Source: Streptomyces fragilis (GTDB taxonomy: Bacteria > Actinomycetota > Actinomycetes > Streptomycetales > Streptomycetaceae). From it: a DNA stretch of 64,000 nucleotides. Positions 12,052-19,628 of the stretch are shown in pieces; position 1 is the stretch's first letter, and the number at the start of each line of letters is the position of its first letter. The stretch lies in the NCBI RefSeq assembly GCF_003112515.1, contig NZ_BEVZ01000002.1:1426001-1490000 (forward strand), read 5' to 3'. The translations under genes and the position numbers were made by a program. The notes under the pieces were generated by a model. That model was given only the letters and a program-made list of their open reading frames with translations. It was not told where the DNA came from and made no database searches.

Positions 12052-12927
12052 GTGGCATCGACGGCCGGAGGGACGGGGCGGCTGCTGGCTGTCAGCGACC
12101 TCCACATCGGTTACCAGGAGAACCGCGCCCTGGTCGAGCGGATGCGGCCCGGATCCGACGACGACTGGCTGCTGGTGGCCGGTGACGTCGCCGAGACCGT
12201 GGCCGACGTCCGCTGGGCCCTCGAAACGCTGGCCGGCCGCTTCCGCAAGGTCGTCTGGGCGCCCGGCAACCACGAGCTGTGGACCCATCCGGACGACGCC
12301 GTCACCCTGCGCGGCGCCGACCGCTACGCACACCTGGTCGCCCTGTGCCGGGAACTCGGCGTCACCACCCCCGAGGACCCGTGGCCGGTCTGGGAGGGCC
12401 CGGGCGGACCGGCCGTCGTGGCGCCGCTGTTCCTGCTGTACGACTACAGCTTCCTGCCGGCCGGGTGCACCACCAAGGACGAAGGCATGGCCTACGCGTA
12501 CCGGACGGGGGTCGTCTGCAACGACGAGTTCCTCCTGCACCCCGACCCGTACCCGAGCCGCGAGGCGTGGTGCCGTGCCCGGGTGGCCGAGACGGAGCGC
12601 CGGCTCGCCGCGCTCCCGGACGACCTGCCCACCGTCCTGGTCAACCACTATCCGCTCGACCGGCACCCCATGGACATCCTGCGGTACCCCGAGTTCGCCA
12701 TGTGGTGCGGCACCCGGCTGACCGCCGACTGGCACCACCGGTTCCGTGTCGCCGCCATGGTCTACGGCCACCTGCACATCCCGAGGACCACCCACCACGA
12801 GGGCGTCCGCTTCGAGGAGGTGTCCGTCGGCTACCCGCGCGAGTGGCGCACCCGCCCCGGTCCGCCGGGGACCCTGCGCCGCATCCTCCCCGAGATCCCC
12901 GCGGAGGACGGCACCGGTGATCGGTGA
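12052..12927 (+). CDS. Metallophosphoesterase, coupled to PPTase
   Basis: A calcineurin-like phosphoesterase of about 291 residues. The dimetal motifs are in order: SDLHIG (DxH), VAGDVAE (GD), APGNHELW (GNHE), VNHYPLD (H) and YGHLHIP (GHxH). GTG 12052 is chosen because ggggga lies upstream and the DLH motif then falls close to the N-terminus, as is usual; an upstream ATG-like frame to 12010 adds only low-complexity residues. Its last 11 bases overlap the start of the PPTase gene, so the two are translationally coupled. The substrate is unknown. The pairing suggests a role linked to phosphopantetheine or CoA chemistry, but this is inference. Confidence 0.9.
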   Translation: MASTAGGTGRLLAVSDLHIGYQENRALVERMRPGSDDDWLLVAGDVAETVADVRWALETLAGRFRKVVWAPGNHELWTHPDDAVTLRGADRYAHLVALCRELGVTTPEDPWPVWEGPGGPAVVAPLFLLYDYSFLPAGCTTKDEGMAYAYRTGVVCNDEFLLHPDPYPSREAWCRARVAETERRLAALPDDLPTVLVNHYPLDRHPMDILRYPEFAMWCGTRLTADWHHRFRVAAMVYGHLHIPRTTHHEGVRFEEVSVGYPREWRTRPGPPGTLRRILPEIPAEDGTGDR

Positions 12928-13597
12928 CCTGCTCCCCGGCACGGTGGCGGCCGTGGAGACCTTCCGCGACGACCCGGCCGAGGACACACCGCTGTACCCC
13001 GAGGAGGAGGCGGCCGTCGCACGGGCGGTGACCAAGAGGCGCCGGGAGTTCGCCGCGGTGCGCGGCTGCGCCCGCCTCGCCATGCGGCAGCTCGGCATCC
13101 CGCCGCGCGCCGTCCCGTCCGGGCCCCGGGGCGCCCCCCGGTGGCCGCAGGGCGTGGTCGGCAGCATGACCCACTGCGAGGGCTACCGGGCGGCCGCTCT
13201 CGCCCGCACGTCCGACCTCGCCTCCCTCGGCATCGACGCCGAGCCGCACCGCCCGCTTCCGGACGACGTGCTGGCGGCCGTCTCGCTGCCCGCCGAACGT
13301 GAACGCCTGGGGCGGCTGGCGGTCCGGCGGCCCGACGTCCACTGGGACCGGCTGCTGTTCAGCGCGAAGGAGTCCGTCTACAAGGCGTGGTTCCCCCTGA
13401 CCGGCGCCTGGCTGGACTTCGAGGAGGCGGACATCGAGATCACCCCGTCCTCCGGAGCGCGGGCGGAGGGCGGCTTCCGCGCCGCACTGCTCGTGCCCGG
13501 GCCGCTGGTGGGCGGCCGCCGGATCGGGCACTTCGAGGGGCGGTGGACCGTGCGGGACGGGCTCGCGGCCACCGCGGTCGTGGTGCCCCGCCCCTGA
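12917..13597 (+). CDS. Sfp-type 4'-phosphopantetheinyl transferase
   Basis: A 226-residue protein starting at GTG 12917 (V/M-IGDLLPG), inside the end of the phosphoesterase gene. It carries the family motifs SMTHCEGYRAAA, GIDAEPH (Mg-binding Asp/Glu) and FSAKESVYKAW. Enzymes of this family move phosphopantetheine from CoA to the serine of carrier proteins, turning apo-ACP into holo-ACP. It is well placed to activate the ACPs of the PKS upstream, although streptomycete PPTases of this kind often serve several pathways and are not always in the cluster they serve. A longer open frame starts at 12746 but runs inside the phosphoesterase gene and adds nothing family-like. Confidence 0.93.
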   Translation: MIGDLLPGTVAAVETFRDDPAEDTPLYPEEEAAVARAVTKRRREFAAVRGCARLAMRQLGIPPRAVPSGPRGAPRWPQGVVGSMTHCEGYRAAALARTSDLASLGIDAEPHRPLPDDVLAAVSLPAERERLGRLAVRRPDVHWDRLLFSAKESVYKAWFPLTGAWLDFEEADIEITPSSGARAEGGFRAALLVPGPLVGGRRIGHFEGRWTVRDGLAATAVVVPRP

Positions 13598-13687
13598 CAC
13601 CGTGGCCCGCCGGCCCATCCGCCCCCCGCGCCCCCCGCGCCCCCGCCTCCCGCGCGGCCCGCGCCGGGGCGCCGACGCTCGCGGACC

Positions 13688-13693
13688 TATAGT
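13688..13693 (+). promoter_or_regulatory. -10 element of a probable leaderless transcript
   Basis: TATAGT ends 7 bases before the ATG of the methyltransferase at 13701, and no Shine-Dalgarno sequence lies between them. This spacing puts the transcription start at or next to the start codon. Confidence 0.55.
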
Positions 13694-13700
13694 GATCCGC

Positions 13701-14306
13701 ATGAGCCGTTGGAACGACCTGACCGGTGGGACGTCCGGAGAGGACTACGCCGCACGGTTCGCGGCACTGGCGCGCAGCGGGAAGGACGTGCACGGCGAGG
13801 CGCGGTTCTGCGCCGCGCTCGTGCCGCCCGGGGCCCGGGTGCTGGACGCCGGGTGCGGCACCGGCCGCGTCATGATCCGGCTCGCGGAGCTCGGGTACGA
13901 CTGCGTCGGGGTGGACCTCGACGCCTCCATGCTGGCGGTGGCGCGACAGCAGGCCCCCCAACTGCCCTGGTTCCAGGCCGACCTGGCCGCGTTCGACCCC
14001 GACGCGCTCGGCGTCGCCGCGGACTTCGACCTCGTGGTCGTCGCGGGCAACGTGTTCCAGCTGGTCGCCGAGGGCACCGTCGCCGCGGTCGTCCGGAGTC
14101 TGACCGGGGCGCTCCGGCCGGGCGGTCTGCTGGTCTCCGGCTTCGGCCTGGACGAGGCCCACCTGCCGGTACCGCCCACCCTCACCCTGGGCCGGTACGA
14201 AGGCCACTGCGAGGCCGCGGGCCTCACCCTCGTCGACCGCTTCGCCACCTGGGACGCCGACCCCTACGAGGGCGGCGGATACGCGGTGTCCGTCCACCGT
14301 CGCTGA
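13701..14306 (+). CDS. Class I SAM-dependent methyltransferase
   Basis: A 201-residue protein with the SAM-binding motif VLDAGCGTGR (residues about 49-58), the acidic GVDLD after beta-2, and the GALRPGGLLV segment of motif III. It belongs to the broad Methyltransf_11/25-type fold. The substrate cannot be told from sequence. ATG 13701 directly follows a -10 box, suggesting leaderless translation; the open frame upstream is proline/arginine-rich and non-coding in appearance. It may belong with the PPTase upstream or be an independent housekeeping enzyme. Confidence 0.88.
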   Translation: MSRWNDLTGGTSGEDYAARFAALARSGKDVHGEARFCAALVPPGARVLDAGCGTGRVMIRLAELGYDCVGVDLDASMLAVARQQAPQLPWFQADLAAFDPDALGVAADFDLVVVAGNVFQLVAEGTVAAVVRSLTGALRPGGLLVSGFGLDEAHLPVPPTLTLGRYEGHCEAAGLTLVDRFATWDADPYEGGGYAVSVHRR

Positions 14307-14319
14307 CGCGGGAGGGCCC

Positions 14320-14751
14320 TTGACCTCCGGAGAACGGATACACCCGGACGGCGTCCTCCGTCTTCCCGGCGGATCCTGGTGGGACTGGGAGGTCATCGCC
14401 TGGGACCCAGGTCAGTTCCGTCTCGCGGCGGGGTGGGACCTCGCGTACCACCACGGACTGGAGCTGGTCTTCGGCGATCCCGCCTTCGTAGGATGCCCGG
14501 CCCGCTTCCACGACCCGGTCTTCCGCGCCCCGACGGACGAGGAGCGCACGGGCGTCGCGCGGCGGCTCGGCGAGGAGGCGCCGGTGCTCGTCGCCTTCGA
14601 CGCCGACTCGGGGGGCCGGGACCCGTTCCCCTGTCTCGTCGCCGCCGAGCGGCTCGAGATCCTGCACGGCACCGTGCTGCGGTACTGGCGGGACGACCTG
14701 GCCCCGGGGCAGCGTCTCGCGCCGTGGGTGAGGCCGCCGGCGGACCGGTGA
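14320..14751 (+). CDS. Conserved hypothetical protein, about 143 aa
   Basis: No family recognised. A 143-residue soluble protein rich in Trp and acidic residues (GSWWDWEVIAWDPGQF; LEILHGTVLRYWRDD), lacking signal peptide or membrane segments. It starts at TTG 14320 with GGAGGG just upstream, 13 bp after the methyltransferase stop, so it is probably co-transcribed with it. Codon use is typical for the region. It converges on the PadR gene with an 8-bp gap. Function unknown. Confidence 0.72.
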   Translation: MTSGERIHPDGVLRLPGGSWWDWEVIAWDPGQFRLAAGWDLAYHHGLELVFGDPAFVGCPARFHDPVFRAPTDEERTGVARRLGEEAPVLVAFDADSGGRDPFPCLVAAERLEILHGTVLRYWRDDLAPGQRLAPWVRPPADR

Positions 14752-14759
14752 CCTGGTGC

Positions 14760-15329
14760 TCACCGTGACGGTGGGTCGCCCCGCCGCTCCCGCAGGACCG
14801 TCACGGACCGCTCGCACCAGTCGCGGTTGCCCTCCTCGAAGGCGAGGCCGCGCAGACAGGTCAGGTACGGCCCGATCCGGTCGCCGTGGCGCAGGAAGTC
14901 CTCCTCGGTGCGGTCGCCGCGCATGGCGCGCAGCAGCTTCCCGAAGAGGTCGATCCTGGCGCGGGCGAACGCGGCGCGCTCCTCGAGCCGGGTGATCAGC
15001 GCGGCGGGGTCGACATGGTCCGCCGCCTGGACCTGGACCAGCAGGTCGTCGCGGATGAAGGAGGGTGTGGCGGAGGCGGCGGTGAACGCCTCGAGTTCCG
15101 TCAGCCCGGCGTCCGTCACCCGGAACAGGCGCTTGTTGGGCCGGCTCTCCTGCACCACCTCCCGGCCCCGCACGAGCCCGTCCCTCTCCAGCCGGCCCAA
15201 TTCGGCGTACAGCTGCTGGGGCCGGGCGTACCAGAAGTTGGCGACGCCCAGGTCGAAGGCCTTGGCCAGCTGGTAGCCGCTGAGCTCCCCGTCGAGCAGT
15301 GCCGCCAGCACCGCGTGCCGCAGCGCCAT
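14760..15329 (-). CDS. PadR-family transcriptional regulator
   Basis: A 189-residue regulator. The N-terminal winged helix is typical of PadR (ALRHAVLAALLDGELSGYQLAKAF, then YAELGRLERDGLV and the RVTDAG wing), followed by a helical C-terminal domain for dimerisation (residues about 95-180), as in the Vir_act_alpha_C type. ATG 15329 is chosen because AAGGAGG lies just upstream; a longer frame to 15434 would run through the operator. It is divergent from the SnoaL-like gene, with a strong palindrome between them, so it probably represses that gene and itself. PadR proteins commonly sense phenolics or drugs; the ligand here is unknown. Confidence 0.92.
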   Translation of the reverse strand: MALRHAVLAALLDGELSGYQLAKAFDLGVANFWYARPQQLYAELGRLERDGLVRGREVVQESRPNKRLFRVTDAGLTELEAFTAASATPSFIRDDLLVQVQAADHVDPAALITRLEERAAFARARIDLFGKLLRAMRGDRTEEDFLRHGDRIGPYLTCLRGLAFEEGNRDWCERSVTVLRERRGDPPSR

Positions 15330-15387
15330 CTCCCGCCTCCTTGTCTCCCGCCCGCCTCTGTCACCGTGGCCGATCCTGTGCCTATGG

Positions 15388-15421
15388 TAGTCATGAAACT
15401 GACTAGTCACATTCATGACTA
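15388..15421. promoter_or_regulatory. Nested palindrome, probable PadR operator
   Basis: A 34-bp site. Outer arms TAGTCATGAA (15388-15397) and TTCATGACTA (15412-15421) are perfect inverted repeats; the centre contains a second palindrome, GACTAGTC (15401-15408), on the same axis. It lies in the 110-bp gap between the divergent PadR and SnoaL-like genes. This ATGN-rich dyad is what PadR dimers usually bind. The right edge is 18 bp from the SnoaL-like start. Confidence 0.8.
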
Positions 15422-15439
15422 TGGAGGCGAGCACCCGCC

Positions 15440-15880
15440 ATGACTTCCGCCATGAACCCCGCCACGAGCACCGCCGACCGGTTCCGCGCCGCCGTGGACC
15501 GCCGTGACCTCACGGCCATCGAGGAGCTCTTCACCGAGGACGTCCGCCTCTACAGCCCGGTGAAGTTCACGCCGTTCGAGGGCAGGCCGATGGTCATGGG
15601 CCTCTTCGGGGTCCTGCTGCGCACCTTCGAGAACTTCCGCTACGTCGGCGAGACCGCCGGCACCGTGCGGACCGCCGACGGATCCGCCACCGACTCCGCG
15701 GTGCTGGTCTTCCGCGCCGAGGTCGGCGGCAAGGAGATCCACGGCATCGACCTGCTGCACCTCGACGGCGACGGGCGGATCAGGGAGTTCACCGTCATGG
15801 TCCGCCCGCACTCCGCGGTGCAGGCCCTCGGTGAGGCGGTCCTCGCCGGCCTGGTCGCCGACGGCCTCGTCCAGGCCTGA
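15440..15880 (+). CDS. SnoaL-like / NTF2-fold protein, probable PadR target
   Basis: A 146-residue single-domain protein with the NTF2-like pattern: RFRAAVDRRDLTAIEELFTEDVRLYSPV at the N-terminus, then a curved sheet ending in GIDLLHLDGDGRIREFTVMVRP. Such proteins include polyketide cyclases, isomerases and small-molecule-binding proteins; nothing here fixes the reaction. GGAGG lies 12 bases upstream of the ATG. The gene is divergent from a PadR regulator across a palindromic operator and is likely its main target. The frame continues in register past the TGA into a histidine-kinase remnant. Confidence 0.85.
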   Translation: MTSAMNPATSTADRFRAAVDRRDLTAIEELFTEDVRLYSPVKFTPFEGRPMVMGLFGVLLRTFENFRYVGETAGTVRTADGSATDSAVLVFRAEVGGKEIHGIDLLHLDGDGRIREFTVMVRPHSAVQALGEAVLAGLVADGLVQA

Positions 15881-15937
15881 GCCGACGCCGAGCTCCGGGA
15901 GTGGCCGGGCCGCTGCGGAACGGCGCCGACCCGGACC

Positions 15938-16369
15938 ACGCGTGAGGCGCTCACCGACGCGGCCCGGCACGCGGCCCGGCACGCGGCCCGGCACGCGGCC
16001 CGGCACGCGGCCCGGCACGCGGCCCGGCACGCGGCCCGGCACGCGGCCCGGCACGCGGCCGGGGAACGGGTGGAGATCACCCTCGCTCACGGCCCGGGCG
16101 CCGTGTGCCTCACCGTGGAGAACCGCGCCCCTGGGCCGGCGGGCAGCGGCCGACCCCGCGCCGGGGCACGGACCGACGGGATGCGCGAGCGGATCACGCT
16201 CGTCGGCGGTCCACTCGCCGCGGCCGCGCGGGACGACGGCCGGTCCTGGGCGGTGATGGCCGAGGCCCCCGTCCCGGCCCCGCCCTCGGACCGGCCCTCG
16301 CCGTCCGGCCGTTCGGGACCGGGCGGCGTCCGAGCGTCCGGCGCGGCCCTGGTCCTGGTCCTGGTGTGA
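15938..16369 (+). pseudogene. Remnant of a two-component histidine kinase ATPase domain
   Basis: The frame reads TREALTDAARHA, the N-box region of NarL-type sensor kinases (usual form QEALTNAVRHA), then a run of ARHA repeats. It continues with GERVEITLAHGPGAVCLTVENRAP and GMRERITLVGGPLAAA, which match the region after the N-box and the GMRERV helix of these kinases. Everything before the N-box (sensor, DHp helix with the phospho-acceptor His) is missing, the G-box is disturbed (GSGRPRAGARTDGM), and the tail runs into unrelated sequence to 16369. No start codon or RBS is convincing. It lies in the same frame as the SnoaL-like gene, just after its stop. Best read as a decayed fragment; expression as a small protein is possible but unlikely. 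Confidence 0.7.
15959..16060 (+). repeat. 12-bp tandem repeat, 8.5 copies
   Basis: Eight perfect copies of GCGGCCCGGCAC followed by a partial copy. In the histidine-kinase frame each unit encodes Ala-Ala-Arg-His, an expansion of the natural DAARHA of the N-box. The copies are identical, pointing to recent slippage. Confidence 0.95.
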
Positions 16370-16480
16370 TCCACGCGCCTGGTGTTCACCTCGGTGGTGA
16401 GCGCGTCGGGCTCGTTGCGGGCTCGTGAAGCCGTCCCGCGATTCCTTGACCGGCCGCGGCCGCCTGACGATGCTCGAACC

Positions 16481-16561
16481 ATGACCGCGACGACCTTCCT
16501 CGTGACGCGGCGCCACGTCGACCTGGGGCGCCTCGCCTCGGCGGCGTGTCCGGAGAGCTGA
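16481..16561 (+). CDS. Short leader peptide upstream of the sulfur dioxygenase
   Basis: A 26-codon ORF (ATG 16481, stop TGA 16559-16561). Its core TRRHVDLGRLASAAC matches the RRHVDLxRxxSAxC pattern of short peptides found upstream of sulfur-assimilation genes in Streptomyces. A GTG at codon 8 is an alternative start. It lies 177 bp before a dioxygenase of the alkylsulfatase/taurine type. The conserved Cys near the end suggests ribosome-mediated attenuation that reads cysteine supply, but that mechanism is inference. Two inverted repeats lie between it and the dioxygenase. Confidence 0.75.
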   Translation: MTATTFLVTRRHVDLGRLASAACPES

Positions 16562-16572
16562 CGCCGACCTTG

Positions 16573-16666
16573 CCGCGCACGTGCGCGGCCCGCGCCGCAG
16601 TGCGCGTCCGTCCCGCCCTTCCTCTCGGCCTCCGTCAGGCCCGGTGCCCCGTGCGGGGCCGCACCG
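16573..16666 (+). promoter_or_regulatory. Candidate attenuator hairpins after the leader peptide
   Basis: Two dyads follow the leader stop codon: a perfect 16-bp palindrome CCGCGCAC/GTGCGCGG (16573-16588) and a hairpin built on GCCCCG-TG-CGGGGC with outer arms CGGTG/CACCG (16642-16666). They could form competing RNA structures. No T-run follows either one. Confidence 0.4.
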
Positions 16667-16738
16667 TCCTGTCCCCGTGCCCGGTCCACGCCGCTCGTCG
16701 GCGGGCCGGGCCGGCCGGCTCCCCGTGAAAGGAACACC

Positions 16739-17740
16739 ATGACCTCCACCACCGACGTCGCCCCCGCACCCGGCGCCGCCCAGGCCCCCACCGCCCAGGC
16801 CGACGCGGCCGCCGTCACCGTCGAGAAGATCGGCGGACGCATCGGCGCCGTGATCTCCGGCGTCCGCCTCGGCGGCGACCTCGACGCCGCGACCGTGTCC
16901 GCGATCCGCGCCGCCGTCCTCGAGCACAAGGTGGTCTTCCTCCGCGACCAGCACCACCTCGACGCCGCCGGCCACGAGGCCTTCGGGCGGCTGCTCGGCG
17001 AGCTCGTCGCGCACCCCACCGTGCCTTCGGTGGACGGCCGTTACGCCCTCGGCATCGACAACGACCACGGCGGCCGGGCGAACCAGTGGCACACCGACGT
17101 GACGTTCGTGCCCGCCTACCCGGCCTTCTCCATCCTCCGCGCCGAGGTGATCCCGCCCTACGGCGGCAACACCCTCTGGGCGAACACGGCGGCGGCCTAC
17201 GCCGAACTCCCCGAGCCGCTGCGGCTGCTGGCCGACAACCTGCGCGGGCTGCACACCAACGACTACGACTACGCCGCCGTCCGTCCGGGCGCCGTGTCCG
17301 CCGAACTGCTCCAGCACCGCGAGGTGTTCACCTCGGTCGCCTTCCGCACCGAGCACCCGGTGGTGCGCCTGCACCCCGAGACGGGTGAACGCACGCTGAT
17401 CCTGGGCAACTTCCTGCAGCGGTTCGCCGGGCTCGACGGCCGTGACTCGCGCGCCCTGTTCAACGTCCTGCAGTCCCACGTCGAGCGCCCGGAGAACACC
17501 GTGCGGTGGCAGTGGCGCGCGGGCGACGTCGCCATCTGGGACAACCGGGCCACCCAGCACTACGGCGTGGACGACTCCGACGACCACGAGCGCACGCTGC
17601 GCCGGGTCACGGTCGACGGGGACGTGCCGATCGGGGTGGACGGCCGCCGCTCGGTGCTGCTCGCCCCGCAGTCCGTGCCCGAACCCGAGTACGGCATCGC
17701 GTCCGGCGCGTCCACCGACGGGCGCCTCGCCGAGGCCTGA
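16739..17740 (+). CDS. TauD/AtsK-type Fe(II)/2-oxoglutarate dioxygenase
   Basis: A 333-residue cytosolic enzyme of the TauD/TfdA family. The iron ligands are visible: His and Asp in WHTDVTF, the distal His in ATQHYGV, and the 2-oxoglutarate-binding Arg in [10 protein letters not shown]. The motif wording ([39 protein letters not shown]) is closest to AtsK-like alkylsulfatases, which oxidatively cleave alkyl sulfate esters to aldehyde and sulfate; taurine or another sulfonate is possible. AAAGGA precedes the ATG. An upstream RRHVDL leader peptide supports a sulfur-scavenging role. The first 20 residues are an Ala/Pro-rich extension. Confidence 0.9.
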   Translation: MTSTTDVAPAPGAAQAPTAQADAAAVTVEKIGGRIGAVISGVRLGGDLDAATVSAIRAAVLEHKVVFLRDQHHLDAAGHEAFGRLLGELVAHPTVPSVDGRYALGIDNDHGGRANQWHTDVTFVPAYPAFSILRAEVIPPYGGNTLWANTAAAYAELPEPLRLLADNLRGLHTNDYDYAAVRPGAVSAELLQHREVFTSVAFRTEHPVVRLHPETGERTLILGNFLQRFAGLDGRDSRALFNVLQSHVERPENTVRWQWRAGDVAIWDNRATQHYGVDDSDDHERTLRRVTVDGDVPIGVDGRRSVLLAPQSVPEPEYGIASGASTDGRLAEA

Positions 17741-17756
17741 CGCCCCCTCCCCGGTA

Positions 17757-17800
17757 CCGACGCCCCCTGCCTGCCCGCAGCGCGCAGCAGGGGGCGTCGG
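17757..17800 (+). terminator. Terminator after the dioxygenase gene
   Basis: A perfect 14-bp stem (17757-17770 with 17787-17800; GACGCCCCCTGC and complement) with a 16-base loop, 16 bp after the dioxygenase stop. Confidence 0.85.
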
Positions 17801-17902
17801 CCCGGCCGCGTCGACCGGCGGCGGAGTGCGTCCGCTTCCTGACCGACGGCGCGGAACGGGAGACCACGGGGGAAACCCGCCCGGCGGGGTAACGGGAAGG
17901 CC

Positions 17903-18817
17903 ATGGGTGACATTCTCGTGGGCACGTGCTCCTGGACCGACCGGGCGCTGGTCGGCAGCGGCTGGTATCCGACGGGACGACGGGACGCCGAGGGGCGGCT
18001 GCGGCACTACGCCGGGCAGTTCCCGGTCGTCGAGGTCGACTCGGCGTACTACGCCCTGCCCGCCGAACGCAACAGCCGGCTCTGGGCGGAGCGGACGCCC
18101 GACGGCTTCGTGTTCGACGTGAAGGCGTTCTCCCTGCTGACCGGGCACCCCACGCGCAGCGCCGTGATGCCGCCCGGGCTGCCGGCGGACGCCCGCGACC
18201 CGGACGTGCTGGACGAGGTGTGGGCACGGTTCACCGCCGGCGTCGCGCCGCTGCGGGAGGCCGGACGGCTGGGGAGCGTGCTCTTCCAGTTCCCGCCGTG
18301 GTTCCGGCCGGGCGCGCCGGCCGAGGCGTTCCTGGCGGACACCGCCCGGCGGACGCACGGCTGGCCCGTCGCCGTGGAGTTCCGGCACCCCGCATGGTGG
18401 CGGCAGGACCAGGCCGGCCGGACGCACGCGCTGCTCGCCCGGTACGGCATGGCGGCGGTGGCCGTCGACATGACGCAGACGCTGCCGTCCTCGATACCCC
18501 CCGTCACTCCCGTGACCTCGCCGCGCCTGTCCGTCGTGCGGTTCCACGGCCGCAGCCCCGCCTGGGGCTCCGGCAGCAAGGAGGACCGCTTCCGGCACAC
18601 CTACGACGAGGCCGAACTCGACGAGTGGGTACCCCGGTTGCTCCACCTGGCCGGACAGGTGGAGCAGTTGCACGTGCTGTTCAACAACTGCTGCGCGGAC
18701 GCGGCCGTGCGGGCCGCCGAGAGCATGACCCGGCTCCTCGGCCCCGCAGCCGCCGGGCCCGCTGCCGCCGTGGGAGCCCGGACCGGTGAGCGGGCGATCA
18801 GGGAGGGAGGGTCATGA
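17903..18817 (+). CDS. DUF72 (YecE-like) family protein
   Basis: A 304-residue protein with the family's opening VGTCSWTD, the aromatic GSGWYP, EVDSAYYALP, FVFDVKAF and FPPWF segments, and VEFRHPAW near the middle. The fold is a TIM barrel related to endonuclease IV-type enzymes, but no function is established. GGGAAGG precedes ATG 17903. The last six bases overlap the 3' end of the convergent HD gene. The C-terminal 30 residues are Ala/Gly-rich and probably not part of the barrel. Confidence 0.92.
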   Translation: MGDILVGTCSWTDRALVGSGWYPTGRRDAEGRLRHYAGQFPVVEVDSAYYALPAERNSRLWAERTPDGFVFDVKAFSLLTGHPTRSAVMPPGLPADARDPDVLDEVWARFTAGVAPLREAGRLGSVLFQFPPWFRPGAPAEAFLADTARRTHGWPVAVEFRHPAWWRQDQAGRTHALLARYGMAAVAVDMTQTLPSSIPPVTPVTSPRLSVVRFHGRSPAWGSGSKEDRFRHTYDEAELDEWVPRLLHLAGQVEQLHVLFNNCCADAAVRAAESMTRLLGPAAAGPAAAVGARTGERAIREGGS

Positions 18818-19330
18818 CGAGGCCGCCCCGCGTGCACGCAGTTCGTCCAGCAGGGCCGGGTTGACGATCGTGACCACCGCTTCGACGTCGGCCCGGTCCG
18901 CCGCCGCCCACAGGACCTCGCGCGCCGCCCGGTACTTCGCGCCCAGGCGGGCCTGCGTCTCCTCGGGGAGCGCGGCCGCGCGGTCGGCGCGGCTGTTGTG
19001 GGCGTTGTCGGCGATCTTCAGCAGGGTGGCCTCCCGGTTCCCGGCGATGCGGCGGATCTTCTCCTCGTACGGCACGCCCGGCTGATTGCTCACGGCCTCG
19101 ACGAGGTCGACCACGTCGCCCGGGACGCCCGCCGCCCGCAGTTCCTCCGCGGTCCAGCGGGTGTCCTCCACCACGTCGTGCAGCAGCCCCGCCGTCACCA
19201 GCCGGTCCCCGAACGGCGCCAGCCCGGCGGCCACCGCCCGGACGTGTTCGATGTACGGCACGCCGGCCTTGTCGACCTGTCCGGCGTGCGCGGCGGCCGC
19301 CAGCGCGTCGACCTCTTCGACGGTCCTCAT
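18812..19330 (-). CDS. HD-domain hydrolase, small alarmone hydrolase-like
   Basis: A 172-residue protein consisting of one HD domain. Motifs: AAHAGQVDKAGVPYIEHVRAVA (metal His), LLHDVVEDT (HD pair) and LLKIADNAHNSR (second Asp). This layout matches the hydrolase half of RelA/SpoT proteins and MESH1-type small alarmone hydrolases; there is no synthetase, TGS or ACT domain. Hydrolysis of (p)ppGpp is plausible but other nucleotides are possible. Start ATG 19330 with AGGAAGGAAG upstream. It overlaps the end of the DUF72 gene by 6 bp, so the two transcripts are antisense at their 3' ends. Confidence 0.88.
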   Translation of the reverse strand: MRTVEEVDALAAAAHAGQVDKAGVPYIEHVRAVAAGLAPFGDRLVTAGLLHDVVEDTRWTAEELRAAGVPGDVVDLVEAVSNQPGVPYEEKIRRIAGNREATLLKIADNAHNSRADRAAALPEETQARLGAKYRAAREVLWAAADRADVEAVVTIVNPALLDELRARGAASS

Positions 19331-19430
19331 CGGGCTTCCTTCCTGAACGGGCCGGACGGAGCTGCCCCGCCCCCCACGAGCCGTTGCGGGTCACGGGCTC
19401 ACGAGGGCCACGGGACCTCCGGGGCCGTAC

Positions 19431-19490
19431 GTGACCTCGCGTGACCTCACGCGACCTCGCGGGACCTCGCGGGACCTCGCGGGACCTCAC
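19431..19490 (+). repeat. 10-bp tandem repeat, six copies
   Basis: Six head-to-tail units of the form G(T/C/G)GACCTCGC or GACCTCAC. They lie in the 298-bp gap between the divergent HD and FAD-oxidase genes, about 140-200 bp upstream of the latter. The 10-bp period places each copy on the same face of the helix. Confidence 0.85.
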
Positions 19491-19628
19491 GCGGACGATT
19501 GTCGCGGAAGCCGCCGGGCCGTCACCAGGCCGGGCGCGCGCCCCGCGCGCGTCGTGACCGCAACGGCCACCCGTGGCTCGCGCCGCGTGGCGCGCCGGGT
19601 GAGGCTGGGGGCGGGAGGTGATCCGCAT

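Noticed and set aside
12746..12916. N-terminal extension of the PPTase
   Set aside because: Lies inside the phosphoesterase gene and does not resemble the family; the normal N-terminus begins at GTG 12917.
15959..16060. CRISPR array
   Set aside because: The repeat is a contiguous 12-bp tandem without spacers. The repeats at 51062 and 56161 likewise lack unique spacers, and no cas gene is present.
15419..18673. 1084-codon minus-strand frame
   Set aside because: It is antisense to the SnoaL-like gene, leader peptide, dioxygenase and DUF72 gene, all with clear motifs.
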